Assembly (NCBI GenBank): GCA_963847675.1 | Contig: CAWKAP010000002.1 | Coordinates: forward strand, 334,214-398,213 | Direction of reading: 5' to 3' | Length of the DNA: 64,000 nucleotides | Source: JADJWR01 sp963847675 | GTDB taxonomy: Bacteria; Pseudomonadota; Gammaproteobacteria; Burkholderiales; Burkholderiaceae_F | Part shown: in pieces, positions 9,725 through 20,898 of the stretch | Layout of the letters: every line of letters starts with the position of its first letter | Numbering within the stretch: position 1 is the stretch's first letter | Notes under the pieces: model-generated | What the model was told of the DNA's origin: nothing | The model's input: only the letters and a program-made list of their open reading frames with translations | Database searches by the model: none | Made by a program: the position numbers and the translations under genes

Positions 9725-10711
9725 ATGTCCGCGCCTCATGCCGGCCGCCCGTGGTTCGCCTACGCGATGCTCGCCGCGTCGATGGCGCTGGTCGGCAGTT
9801 ACGTGGCGCTGTCCAAGCCGCTGGTGGCGGCGATTCCCCTCTTCGCGCTCGCCTTCCTGCGCTTCGGCATCGCCGCAGTGGCGATGCTGCCCTGGACGCT
9901 GCCGCGCGGCGCTGAACAACCGCTGAATCCGCGCGAACGGCTGCTGCTGTTCGCAATGTCGTTCCTCGGCAATTTCCTGTTCTCGATCTGCATGCTGGCC
10001 GGCGTCAGCCTGTCGACGGCCACGGCGGCCGGCGTGATCCTGGCCACGCTGCCGGCGACGGTGGCGGCAGGCTCGCGCCTGTTCCTGCGCGAGCACCTGT
10101 CGGCGCGCGCGCTCGCCGCCATCGCGCTGGCAGTGGTCGGCATCGTGCTGCTGCAGTTCGCGCGGCCGGCCGAAGACGCGGCGCGCGCGACCACGCTGCT
10201 CGGCAACCTGCTGCTGTTCGGCGCCGTGCTGTGCGAGGCCTCGTACGTGATCATCGGCAAGCGGCTGGCGCGCGTGCGCAGCCCGCTGCGCGTCTCCGCG
10301 CTGATCAACCTGTGGGGGCTGGCGCTGATGACGCCGCTCGGCCTCTGGCAACTGGCCCGCTTCGACCTTGCGGCGCTGACGCCCGGCCTGTGGCTGCTGC
10401 TGGTGTTCTATTCGCTGGCGGCGAGCCTCGCCGCGGTGTGGCTGTGGATGACCGGCCTGCGCCACGTGCCGGCCAATCACGCCGGCGTGTTCACGGTGGC
10501 CCTGCCGATCAGCGCGACGCTGATCGGCGTGTGGGTGCTTGGCGAGACCTTCACGGGGCTGCACGCGGCGGCGCTGTTGCTCGCCTCGGCCGGCGTGGTG
10601 CTGATCGCCAGCGGGCGGCCGGAGGTTCAGGGGCTCGGCGTCGTTCCCTCCGCGGCGGGAGCGCAACGGCCTGTCGATGAAGCCTCTGGATCCCCGCTTT
10701 CGCGGGGATGA
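9725..10711 (+). CDS. EamA/DMT family transporter
   Basis: 328 residues with about ten predicted membrane helices in two EamA halves, for example YAMLAASMALVGSYVAL and FLRFGIAAVAMLPW in the first, and GNLLLFGAVLCEASYVIIG and LWLLLVFYSLAASLAAVWL in the second. Members of the drug/metabolite superfamily export amino acids, metabolites or drugs; substrate unknown here. The final dozen residues (about ASGSPLSRG) are encoded by a REP palindrome that also supplies the TGA stop, so the native C-terminus may be shorter. Confidence 0.9.
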   Translation: MSAPHAGRPWFAYAMLAASMALVGSYVALSKPLVAAIPLFALAFLRFGIAAVAMLPWTLPRGAEQPLNPRERLLLFAMSFLGNFLFSICMLAGVSLSTATAAGVILATLPATVAAGSRLFLREHLSARALAAIALAVVGIVLLQFARPAEDAARATTLLGNLLLFGAVLCEASYVIIGKRLARVRSPLRVSALINLWGLALMTPLGLWQLARFDLAALTPGLWLLLVFYSLAASLAAVWLWMTGLRHVPANHAGVFTVALPISATLIGVWVLGETFTGLHAAALLLASAGVVLIASGRPEVQGLGVVPSAAGAQRPVDEASGSPLSRG

Positions 10712-10712
10712 C
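10686..10712. repeat. REP-type palindrome (CCCCGC..GCGGGG, GATGAC flank)
   Basis: ATCCCCGCTTTCGCGGGGAT with a GAC on the right is the familiar proteobacterial REP core. Related units lie at 24825-24923 and, in a diverged form, at 18380-18447. It overlaps the stop codon of the EamA gene. Confidence 0.75.
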
Positions 10713-10737
10713 ATGGGGCGGACGGAGCCGCAGCCGA

Positions 10738-13536
<2,799 letters not shown>

Positions 13537-13691
13537 CGGCGGCAGAAGCGGTACATGGCGCGGCCAGCGCCGATGATCGTCGCCGCCCTCCCTCGACGCA
13601 ACGCAGCCGCCGCCCGGTTCTGCGCTGGCGCAAGGATCCGGCGCTTCGCCAGTCGCGTATCTTCGGCAGCCGCACGCAGAAAACCCGCGCA

Positions 13692-15506
13692 ATGACCCTC
13701 GTTTCCCTGCTCGACGCCGAACTCGCCTACGGCGACCTGCCGCTGCTCGACGGCGCAGGCCTCACGGTGACCGAAGGCGAGCGCATCGGGCTGATCGGCC
13801 GCAACGGCACCGGCAAGTCGTCGCTGCTCGGCGTGATCGCGGGGGCGATCGCGCTGGATGGCGGCGAGATCAAGCGGCGCGACGGCCTGCATGTGGTGCG
13901 CGTCGAGCAGGAACCCGTGCTGCCGCCAGCCGCGCATCTGCACGACAGCCTGCTGCTGCGCGGTCACATCCCGTCGATGGCCGACGAGCGAGACAGGTGG
14001 CGCGTCGAGGCACGGCTGGCCGAGTTCCTGCACCGCTTCGGCGTCGACGGTACGCGCCTGCCGGCGAGTTGCTCCGGCGGCGAGCGCAAGCGCGCGGCGC
14101 TTGCGCTCGCCTTCGCGCTCGAACCGGACCTCCTGCTGCTGGACGAGCCGACCAACCACCTCGATATCGACGGCATCGAGCAGCTGGAGGACATGATCGT
14201 CGCCGAGGCGCGCGGCAGCCGCGCGGCGATCGTGATCACGCACGACCGCCGCTTCCTCGACCGCGTCGCCACGCGCATCGTCGAACTCGATCGCGGCGCG
14301 CTGGCGAGCTATCCGGGCAACTTCACGCAGTTCGAGGCGCGCAAGCAGGTGGAACTCGAGGCCGAAGCCACCGCGCGGCGCCGGTTCGACAAGTTCTGGG
14401 CACAGGAAGAGGCGTGGATCCGCAAGGGAATCGAGGCGCGCCGCACGCGCAACGCCGGCCGCGTGACCCGCCTGCAGACGCTGCGCAGCGAGCGCAGCGC
14501 GCGCCGCGAGCGCATCGGCACGGCCAGGCTGGCGCTCGACGCCGGCGAGCGCAGCGGCAAGCGGGTGGCCGAGCTGCGCGGCGTGTCGAAGTCTTTCGGC
14601 GGCCGCGCGATCGTGCGCGAACTCGACCTCATCATCCAGCGCGGCGACCGGCTGGCGCTGATCGGCCCCAATGGCGCCGGCAAGAGCACGCTGCTGAAGC
14701 TGATCCTCGGCGAACTCGCGCCCGATGCCGGCACCGTGAAACTCGGCACCAACCTCGCGATCGCCTACTTCGACCAGCTGCGCGCGCAACTGGACGAGGA
14801 CAGGACGGTCGCAGAGACCGTCTCGCCCGGCGGCGACTGGATCGAGGTGGGCGGCAGCCGCAAGCACGTGATGAGCTACCTCGGCGAGTACCTGTTCCCG
14901 CCGCGTCGCGCCAACGCGCCGGTGAAGACGCTGTCCGGCGGCGAGCGCAACCGGCTGCTGCTGGCACGGCTGTTCGCGCTGCCGGCGAACCTGCTCGTGC
15001 TCGACGAACCGACCAACGATCTCGACATCGAGTCGCTCGAACTGCTCGAATCGGTGCTGGCCGACTATTCCGGAACGCTGCTGCTGGTCAGCCACGACCG
15101 GGCGTTCCTCGATGCAATTGCGACGCAGTCACTGGTGGCAGAGGGCGACGGCCTCTGGCGCGAATACGCCGGCGGCTACAGCGACTGGCTGGCGCAGCGG
15201 CCCGTGCCGGTCGTTGCTGCTCCGGCCGTGTCCGCCGCTGCTCCTTCAGCGCCGCGGCGGACCGAGCGGGTCAAGCTCTCGTTCAACGAGCAGCGCGAAC
15301 TGGCGGCGCTGCCGGCCGAGCTCGAATCGCTGGAGAACGAGCAGGCGGCATTGCTGGCCAGGATGAGCGCGGCCGACTATCACACCGCGACCGCGCAACA
15401 GATGAAGCTCGATGCCGGGCGCGCCGCCGAAATCGAGCGGTTGCTCGAAGAGAGGCTCGCGCGGTGGATGGCGCTGGAGGACAAGGCGAAGGCGGCTGCC
15501 GGTTAG
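13692..15506 (+). CDS. uup: ABC-F family ATPase, Uup type
   Basis: 604 residues from the ATG at 13692. It has two ABC ATPase domains and no membrane segment. Domain 1: GRNGTGKS (36-43), signature SCSGGERKRAALALA, Walker B LLLLDEPTNHLDI. Domain 2: GPNGAGKS (325-332), TLSGGERNRLLLARL, LLVLDEPTNDLDI. The C-terminal tail (VKLSFNEQRELAALPAELES and following) is the Uup coiled-coil DNA-binding extension. Uup proteins act at the ribosome or on branched DNA, and loss raises precise transposon excision in E. coli. It is divergent from the acyl-AMP ligase gene with a gap of about 155 bases. Confidence 0.94.
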   Translation: MTLVSLLDAELAYGDLPLLDGAGLTVTEGERIGLIGRNGTGKSSLLGVIAGAIALDGGEIKRRDGLHVVRVEQEPVLPPAAHLHDSLLLRGHIPSMADERDRWRVEARLAEFLHRFGVDGTRLPASCSGGERKRAALALAFALEPDLLLLDEPTNHLDIDGIEQLEDMIVAEARGSRAAIVITHDRRFLDRVATRIVELDRGALASYPGNFTQFEARKQVELEAEATARRRFDKFWAQEEAWIRKGIEARRTRNAGRVTRLQTLRSERSARRERIGTARLALDAGERSGKRVAELRGVSKSFGGRAIVRELDLIIQRGDRLALIGPNGAGKSTLLKLILGELAPDAGTVKLGTNLAIAYFDQLRAQLDEDRTVAETVSPGGDWIEVGGSRKHVMSYLGEYLFPPRRANAPVKTLSGGERNRLLLARLFALPANLLVLDEPTNDLDIESLELLESVLADYSGTLLLVSHDRAFLDAIATQSLVAEGDGLWREYAGGYSDWLAQRPVPVVAAPAVSAAAPSAPRRTERVKLSFNEQRELAALPAELESLENEQAALLARMSAADYHTATAQQMKLDAGRAAEIERLLEERLARWMALEDKAKAAAG

Positions 15507-15565
15507 GCAGCGATTGCGGCGTCAGTATCGCCGCTCAACGCGGCGGTCTGCCGCCAGGCCAGCCG

Positions 15566-16349
15566 CTACGTCGTGAAAAACACGGCCAACGCCGCCACGA
15601 TCAGCGCGCCGCCAGCGACGTGAGAAGCGAACCTTGCCGCCGGCAACAGCTTTTCCACCAGGACGAACGCTGCAATCAGCGCAACCCACAGCAGGTTCAT
15701 CACCCCGGCGACGAACAGCAGCAGCATCAACGCCCAGCAGCAGCCGATGCAATAGGCGCCGTGATCCGCTCCCATCCGAAAAGCGCCGATCACGCCGCTC
15801 CGCCAGCGGGTGACGAAGAACTGCAGCGGGTTGCGGCAGTTGCTCAGGCAAACGTTCTTGATCGGCAGCCATTGATAGATGCCGGCGCCCAGCAGGATTG
15901 CCGCGCTCAACGCGCTGTCTCGCGGAAGTCATCATCGGCGTCAGCAGCATCGCCCGTTCCAGCGCCAGTTGCAGCAGGGTCGCCGCAAGGCTGAACGCGG
16001 TCCACATGGCCAGGTAGCCGGCGGCGAAGATCCAGCTGGCAGGCAGCACCGTGCCGCGCTCGCCGTTCTTGCGCACCATCGCCGCGTACAGCAGGATCGC
16101 CGGCGCTGCGCTCGGCAGCATCATGCCGACCATCATCACGGCCCACATCGCGAAGGTCATGACGAACATGCCGCCGGCCGACATCGGCGCCATGTCGGCC
16201 ATGCCGGTCATCATCGCCGCGTCGCGCCACAGGTAAAGCCACGACAGCGCGACGATCAGCCCGAGGCTTGCCGCGACGATCCGCCGGTCGTGGCGAAGCG
16301 CCTCCTCGAGACCGCGGGCGATAGTGCCCGGCGGACCTACGCTGCCCAC
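15566..16349 (-). CDS. DUF2182 integral membrane protein, one frameshift
   Basis: COG5486-type membrane protein of unknown function. The first part (GTG start at 16349) has helices IVAASLGLIVALSWLYL, GGMFVMTFAMWAVMMVGMML and SWIFAAGYLAMWTAFSLA with many Met residues. After a +1 shift near 15922 it continues LSAAILLGAGIYQWLPIK, then the diagnostic VCLSNCRNP, GAYCIGCCWALM and helices to FFTT at 15566. The conserved Cys and Met residues suggest metal handling; the family is often called metal-binding. It overlaps the upstream DUF1326 gene by about 13 bases, so the pair is an operon and probably one functional unit. Confidence 0.85.
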
Positions 16350-16948
16350 GCGAAGGGCGCGAAGTGGCCGTTGCGCTTGCCGCTCGCGTCCTCCCAGTCC
16401 ATGCCGAAGACATGAAAGCGGCTGCGCGTGGCCTTGGCCAGCGCCAGCGTCCGCGCCACCGGATGGCCGGTGTTGTCGATGTGAATCGGCTCGTCGGCCT
16501 GGACCACGCTGGGCAGCCCTTCGCAGGCCTGGTCGACGAACTTCCCGGCCTTGACCTCGCGCCGCAGGCCCGCCGACTCGAACGAGATCGGGCTTCTTTC
16601 GACGCCGGCCATCCGGCCGACCAGAGGCCCCAGCGCGGCCATCGGACCGCCGGCGGCGCCCGTTGCGATGTCCTTGATCGCCCCGGCCTGCGCCTCGGAG
16701 GCGCGCTCGTCGACGATCAGGCCGATGGTCATGTTGCCGTCAGCCATCGCCGCCGGGGAATGCAGCATGACGATGAAGGACAGGCCATCGAGCTTGACGC
16801 CGTCCTTCTCGCCCTTGTCGATCCGCATCGCAACCGCGGCCTTGCAGTCCCCTTCCGTGGGCCTGGCCGTCAGGTTCGATGCCACGCAGGGGCAGAGGAA
16901 ATCGCAGTTGCAGGTTTCCATGTACTGGCCTTCGATGCGCCAACCCAT
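16337..16948 (-). CDS. DUF1326 domain protein
   Basis: 203 residues from the ATG at 16948 (MGWRIEGQYMETCNCDFLCP). The Cys-rich motif ETCNCDFLCPC (11-21) is the family signature, followed by a hydrophobic core region and a C-terminal HIDNTGHPVA and FHVFGMDWED. The family (COG5588) is soluble, of unknown biochemical role, and very often encoded next to DUF2182 membrane proteins, as here. A metal or redox function is inferred from the cysteines only. A good GGAGGATC ribosome site lies just upstream of 16948. Confidence 0.88.
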   Translation of the reverse strand: MGWRIEGQYMETCNCDFLCPCVASNLTARPTEGDCKAAVAMRIDKGEKDGVKLDGLSFIVMLHSPAAMADGNMTIGLIVDERASEAQAGAIKDIATGAAGGPMAALGPLVGRMAGVERSPISFESAGLRREVKAGKFVDQACEGLPSVVQADEPIHIDNTGHPVARTLALAKATRSRFHVFGMDWEDASGKRNGHFAPFAWAA

Positions 16949-17391
16949 ATTGATCCTCCTGAACTGAAGTCGATCCCGCAGACGACGCGAATGCGGAAGG
17001 AAGCATCGGACCCTACGCGCCGCGACAACCATCGACAATGCCCCCTTGCCGCGACCCTTGGAACATTCCGCTTCGCACAACTACCTGCATTCATCCGAAG
17101 TCAGCACGTCGAGGCCGACCCACTGCAGCGCCGCATTGCTGCAGACGAACGCACGTCCGCGCGCATGCGGCAGTGTCGTCCGCCGGGACGCAGGCTTTCG
17201 TTCAAGAAACGAGAGCGCGTGACCGACGTTTGATGACCTCGTTCGCTCCATGGAAGCACACATCGAGCAAGAGCAACGATGACCGAGTTCATGCGGCGAC
17301 TGAAGCCGGATCCGATCCCGGCGATTCCGCGTGGCGAGAGCCGGCGGTGAGCCGGCCCGTTGCCGAAGGGCCGGCCGACCTGCCGCAATCA
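16949..17391. other. Intergenic region, no gene recognised
   Basis: About 440 bases upstream of the DUF1326 gene and downstream of the carbamoylase gene. The plus strand has a 23-codon frame (17279-17350, MTEFMRRLKPDPIP) that I do not trust as a gene. No clear terminator or tRNA-like fold was seen. Confidence 0.4.
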
Positions 17392-18342
17392 TCACTCCGG
17401 TGGCATCGCGCCCTTGCGCTCGACGATCATCCGGTACTGCTCCGGCTCTCGGTGGCGGGCGAAGTTGAACGTGGTGTTCTTGTACGAGGCGCACAGATCC
17501 AGGTCGCAGCGGGCGATCGCCAGCTCGTCGCCGGTGGTGGTGCAGGCGGCGACGATCTCGCCGCTCGGCGCGACGATGATCGAGTTGCCGATCTGCTCGA
17601 CGCCTTCCTCGTTGCCGGCCTTGGCGACGCCGACCACCCACGTGCCGTTCTGATAGGCGCCCGACTGCATCACCAGTTCGTTGTGGAAGTGCGATAGCGC
17701 GTCGTGCTCGGGCGCCGGCGGGTTGTGCACCGGCGTGTTGTAGCCGATCAGCACCATCTCGACCGCCTGCAGGCCGAGGATGCGATACGTCTCCGGCCAG
17801 CGGCGGTCGTTGCAGATTGCCATGCCGAGAATGCCCTGCCGGCCGTCGCCGAAATCGGCGCGGAAGGCCGGGAAGCCGAGGTCGCCGACCTCGAAGTAGC
17901 GCTTTTCCAGGTGCTGGAAGCGCCGCCAGGGTTCGTGTTCGGCATGCCCCGGCAGGTGGATCTTGCGGTACTTGCCGATGACGCGGCCGCTCTTGTCGAC
18001 GGTGATCGCGGTGTTGAACCGCCGCGTGCGGCCATCCTGCTCCGCCAGCTCTCCGTAGCCGAGGTAGAAGCCGAGTTGCAGCCGCTGCGCGGCATCGAAC
18101 AGGCGCTGCGTGTCCGGTCCCGGCATCGCCCGCTCGAAGAAGCCGTCGATCTCCGCCTGCGACTCCATGTACCAGCGCGGGAAGAACGTGGTCAGTGCGA
18201 GTTCCGGAAACACGATGAGATCGCAGCCGTTGCCCCGGGCCTCGCTCATCAGCGCCAGCATGCGGTCGACGACCTGCGCGCGCGTCTCGAGGCGCGCGAT
18301 CGGCCCGAGCTGGGCGGCGCCTACGGTAACAATGCGGGGCAT
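17392..18342 (-). CDS. N-carbamoyl-D-amino acid amidohydrolase-like nitrilase-family enzyme
   Basis: 316 residues of the nitrilase superfamily (carbon-nitrogen hydrolase). The catalytic triad is visible: Glu47 in IVFPELALT, Lys127 in YRKIHLPGH, Cys177 in MAICNDRRWPETYR. Glu47 and Lys127 fall exactly where they do in Agrobacterium D-carbamoylase, and the stretch NDRRWPETYRILGLQ..VLIGYNTP is typical of that subgroup. Expected reaction: N-carbamoyl-D-amino acid to D-amino acid, CO2 and ammonia, in the cytoplasm. It is the last gene of the minus-strand transporter/hydrolase operon, 118 bases after the M20 carbamoylase, with a REP-like palindrome in the gap. No hydantoinase gene is nearby, so the natural substrate may not be hydantoin-derived. 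Confidence 0.87.
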   Translation of the reverse strand: MPRIVTVGAAQLGPIARLETRAQVVDRMLALMSEARGNGCDLIVFPELALTTFFPRWYMESQAEIDGFFERAMPGPDTQRLFDAAQRLQLGFYLGYGELAEQDGRTRRFNTAITVDKSGRVIGKYRKIHLPGHAEHEPWRRFQHLEKRYFEVGDLGFPAFRADFGDGRQGILGMAICNDRRWPETYRILGLQAVEMVLIGYNTPVHNPPAPEHDALSHFHNELVMQSGAYQNGTWVVGVAKAGNEEGVEQIGNSIIVAPSGEIVAACTTTGDELAIARCDLDLCASYKNTTFNFARHREPEQYRMIVERKGAMPPE

Positions 18343-18379
18343 TCCTCTCTCACTCTTGCGGTCCGGCGCTGCGAAACTC

Positions 18380-18447
18380 GTTGCCCCGGCGCAGGCCGGG
18401 GCCCAGGTCCAACGCTGCGAATTGGGTCCCGGCCTGCGCCGGGACGA
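18380..18447. repeat. REP-like long inverted repeat between two operon genes
   Basis: Left arm TGCCCCGGCGCAGGCCGGGG and right arm CCCGGCCTGCGCCGGGACGA are near-perfect reverse complements, and each arm is itself palindromic around GGCGCAGGCC. Spacer is about 20 bases. It lies between the L-type and D-type carbamoylase genes and could act as an mRNA-stabilising hairpin or attenuate expression of the last gene. Confidence 0.7.
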
Positions 18448-18460
18448 CATCCATCGATTG

Positions 18461-19693
18461 TTACCCGGCCAGTTCCAGCAGCGTGTGCAGCAGCACGTCG
18501 GCGCCGGCGGCGAGGTGCGCGGGCTCGGTGTGCTCCGCCGGGTTGTGGCTGATGCCCTTGACCGATGGCACGAAGATCATCGCGGTGGGCGCGATCCTCG
18601 CCATCATCTGCGCGTCGTGGCCGGCGCCGGAGGTCATCGGCCGGCACGAGTGACCGAGCCTGGCCGCGGTGCGCGCGATCAGTTCCGCGACGCCCTTGTC
18701 GAAGATCACCGGCGCGAAGCGGGCGAGCGACTTCGCCTCGATCTTCACCCCTTCGTCGGCAGCGAGCTGCTGCAGGAATGCGGCGAACCTCGACTCGGCC
18801 TGCGCCAGCAGCGCCTCGTCGGTATTGCGCAGGTCGACCGTGACCTTGGCGCGGGCGGCGATGACGTTGATCAGGTTCGGGTGCAGGTCGACCTTGCCCT
18901 GTGTGGCGACCTGGTTGCCGCCCATTTCCTTTGCCAGGGTGCGCAGGAAGTGGCCGATCGCCGCCGCGCAGTAGCCGGCGTCGTGGCGCAGGCGCATCGG
19001 CGTCGTGCCGGCGTGGTTCGACTGGCCGGTGATCGACACCTCCTGCCACGAGATGCCCTGCAGGTTCTCGACCGCGCCGATCGTGATGCCTTCGATGTCG
19101 AGGATCGGCCCCTGTTCGATGTGCAGTTCAACGAACGCGTGCGGCCGGTACAGCGGCATCGGCGCATCGCCGAGGTAACCGATGCGCGCCAGCTCGTCCT
19201 TCAGCACCTTGCCGTCGATGCCGACCGTGGCGTAGGCCTCATCGAGCGGCAGCCCGCCGGCGTAGACCAGCGAGCCGCACATGTCCGGGTGGAAGCGCGC
19301 GCCTTCCTCGTCGGTGAACACGCCGACCACCAGCGGCCGCCGTGTCCTGATTCCGGCCTCGTTCAGCACCTGCACGACTTCGAGCCCGCCGAGCACGCCG
19401 AGACAGCCGTCGTAGCGGCCGCCGGTGCGCACGGTGTCGATGTGCGAGCCGGTCATCACCGGATCGACATCGTCGGAGCCGCGCCGTAACCCGAACAGGT
19501 TGCCGATCGCATCGACGCGCACCGCGAGCCCGAGCTCGCGCATCCAGCCCGCGACGAGGTCGCGGCCGGCCTTGTCCTCGTCGGTCAGCGCCAGCCGGCA
19601 GCAGGAGCCGTCCGCGGTGGCGCCGATGGCGGCCAGTTCGTTCAGTCGCGCCATCAGGCGCGCTTCATTGATTCGCAGGCTCTCCGCCTTCAT
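18461..19693 (-). CDS. Zn-dependent hydantoinase/carbamoylase family amidase (M20)
   Basis: 410 residues, like L-N-carbamoylase, beta-ureidopropionase and allantoate amidohydrolase. Metal ligands are visible: His84 in TGSHIDTV, Asp95 in GRYDGCLGVLGG, and the Glu pair 129-130 in FTDEEGARF. Also ELHIEQGPIL and the dimer/substrate motif SNHAGTTPMRLRHDA, then TSGAGHDAQMMARIAPTAMI and SHNPAEHTEP. Likely reaction: hydrolysis of an N-carbamoyl or ureido group releasing an amino acid, CO2 and ammonia. Its start overlaps the diaminopropionate lyase stop by 4 bases (ATGA), a strong sign of coupled translation. The exact substrate within this subfamily cannot be set from sequence. Confidence 0.9.
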   Translation of the reverse strand: MKAESLRINEARLMARLNELAAIGATADGSCCRLALTDEDKAGRDLVAGWMRELGLAVRVDAIGNLFGLRRGSDDVDPVMTGSHIDTVRTGGRYDGCLGVLGGLEVVQVLNEAGIRTRRPLVVGVFTDEEGARFHPDMCGSLVYAGGLPLDEAYATVGIDGKVLKDELARIGYLGDAPMPLYRPHAFVELHIEQGPILDIEGITIGAVENLQGISWQEVSITGQSNHAGTTPMRLRHDAGYCAAAIGHFLRTLAKEMGGNQVATQGKVDLHPNLINVIAARAKVTVDLRNTDEALLAQAESRFAAFLQQLAADEGVKIEAKSLARFAPVIFDKGVAELIARTAARLGHSCRPMTSGAGHDAQMMARIAPTAMIFVPSVKGISHNPAEHTEPAHLAAGADVLLHTLLELAG

Positions 19694-20898
19694 GCCAGTA
19701 CCTCCTCGGCCGTGCGGCCGACCACCTCGCGATAGATCACGGGGTCGGTATCACCTTCGCTGCCGATCAGCAGCACACGCGACTCCGTGTCGAGCCCGAG
19801 CATCTCGCGCAGGTGCGCATCGTCACGCGCCGCCAGCAGCACGCCGAGGCCGGCACCACCGGTCTCGCCGGCAACGATCGGCGGATCGCCGGGCACCGGC
19901 CGCGCGAGCCGCTTCATCGCTTCGAGCGCGTACCCGTCGTCGATCGCCACGGCGACGTTGACGCCCCCGCGCAGGATCTCCCAGGCGAGTTCCGACACTT
20001 CTCCGCAGGCGAGCCCGGCCATCACCGTGTCGAGGCTGCCCTCGACCACCACCGGCCGGCCGGCTTCGAGGCTGCGATAGACACAGTCGGCATGGATCGG
20101 CTCGACGGCGACGAAGCGCGGCCGCCGATCGCCCCAGTGAATCCAGAAGCTGGCGCACACCGCCGCAGCCAGTGCGCCGACGCCGGCCTGTACGAACACG
20201 TGCGTCGGCGGCTGCGTCATCTGCTGCTCGATCTCCGCGGCCATCACGCCGTAGCCGTGCATCACGTCGAGCGGAATGTCGCGGTAGCCGGGGTACGAGG
20301 TGTCGGACACGACCGTCCAGCCCTCGGCCTTCGCGGTCGCGGCAGCGTGCCTGACGGCGTCGTCGTAGTTGCCCTTGACCTCGCGCACTTCGGCGCCGTA
20401 CCGGGCGATCGCGTCGCGCCGGCCTGTGCTGACGTGCTCGTGCACGAAGATGACGCAGCGGCAGCCGAACAGCTGCGCGCCCCAGGCGACCGACCGGCCG
20501 TGGTTGCCGTCGGTGGCGCAGGTGACCGTCGCCGTGCGCACGATGTCGGCAAACTCGCCCGACAGCAGCTGGCGCGAATCGACCTGCTTCAGGCCGCGCG
20601 CTGCCATCACCTTGCCGCGCAGCACGTTGGCGACCGCGTAGGCGCCGCCGAGCGCCTTGAAGCTGCCGAGGCCGAATCGGCCGCGCTCGTCCTTGTACGA
20701 CAGCTCGGCGAGGCCCATCTCCCTCGCCAGGCCGGGCAGGCCGACCAACGGCGCCGGCTGATACCCGGGCCAGCTCGAGATTTCGGCCAGCGCCGCAGCG
20801 AAGCCTGCTTCGCTGAGCACCTTCGCGCGGACGGCACCGTAGCTTTCGAGCGCCGGCGCTGCGGCGAAGTTGATGATCGCGCGCGCTTCGTGCTTCAT
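19690..20898 (-). CDS. dpaL: Diaminopropionate ammonia-lyase
   Basis: 402 residues, fold-type II PLP enzyme. PLP lysine Lys81 lies in GLGSFKALGGAYAV. The asparagine loop is TDGNHGRSVAWGAQ, and the Gly-rich phosphate region is VAGETGGAGLG. YGVMAAEIEQQM, FVQAGVGALAAAV and IGSEGDTDP match YgeX/DpaL. Known reaction: 2,3-diaminopropionate (D or L) to pyruvate and two ammonia. It sits between the ABC transporter ATPase gene (start overlaps its stop by 4 bases) and an M20 carbamoylase, so the operon probably delivers and unmasks diaminopropionate or a ureido derivative. Confidence 0.93.
   Translation of the reverse strand: MKHEARAIINFAAAPALESYGAVRAKVLSEAGFAAALAEISSWPGYQPAPLVGLPGLAREMGLAELSYKDERGRFGLGSFKALGGAYAVANVLRGKVMAARGLKQVDSRQLLSGEFADIVRTATVTCATDGNHGRSVAWGAQLFGCRCVIFVHEHVSTGRRDAIARYGAEVREVKGNYDDAVRHAAATAKAEGWTVVSDTSYPGYRDIPLDVMHGYGVMAAEIEQQMTQPPTHVFVQAGVGALAAAVCASFWIHWGDRRPRFVAVEPIHADCVYRSLEAGRPVVVEGSLDTVMAGLACGEVSELAWEILRGGVNVAVAIDDGYALEAMKRLARPVPGDPPIVAGETGGAGLGVLLAARDDAHLREMLGLDTESRVLLIGSEGDTDPVIYREVVGRTAEEVLA

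Noticed and set aside
17279..17350. 23-codon plus-strand ORF after the carbamoylase gene
   Set aside because: No family resemblance and a length easily reached by chance in this composition.
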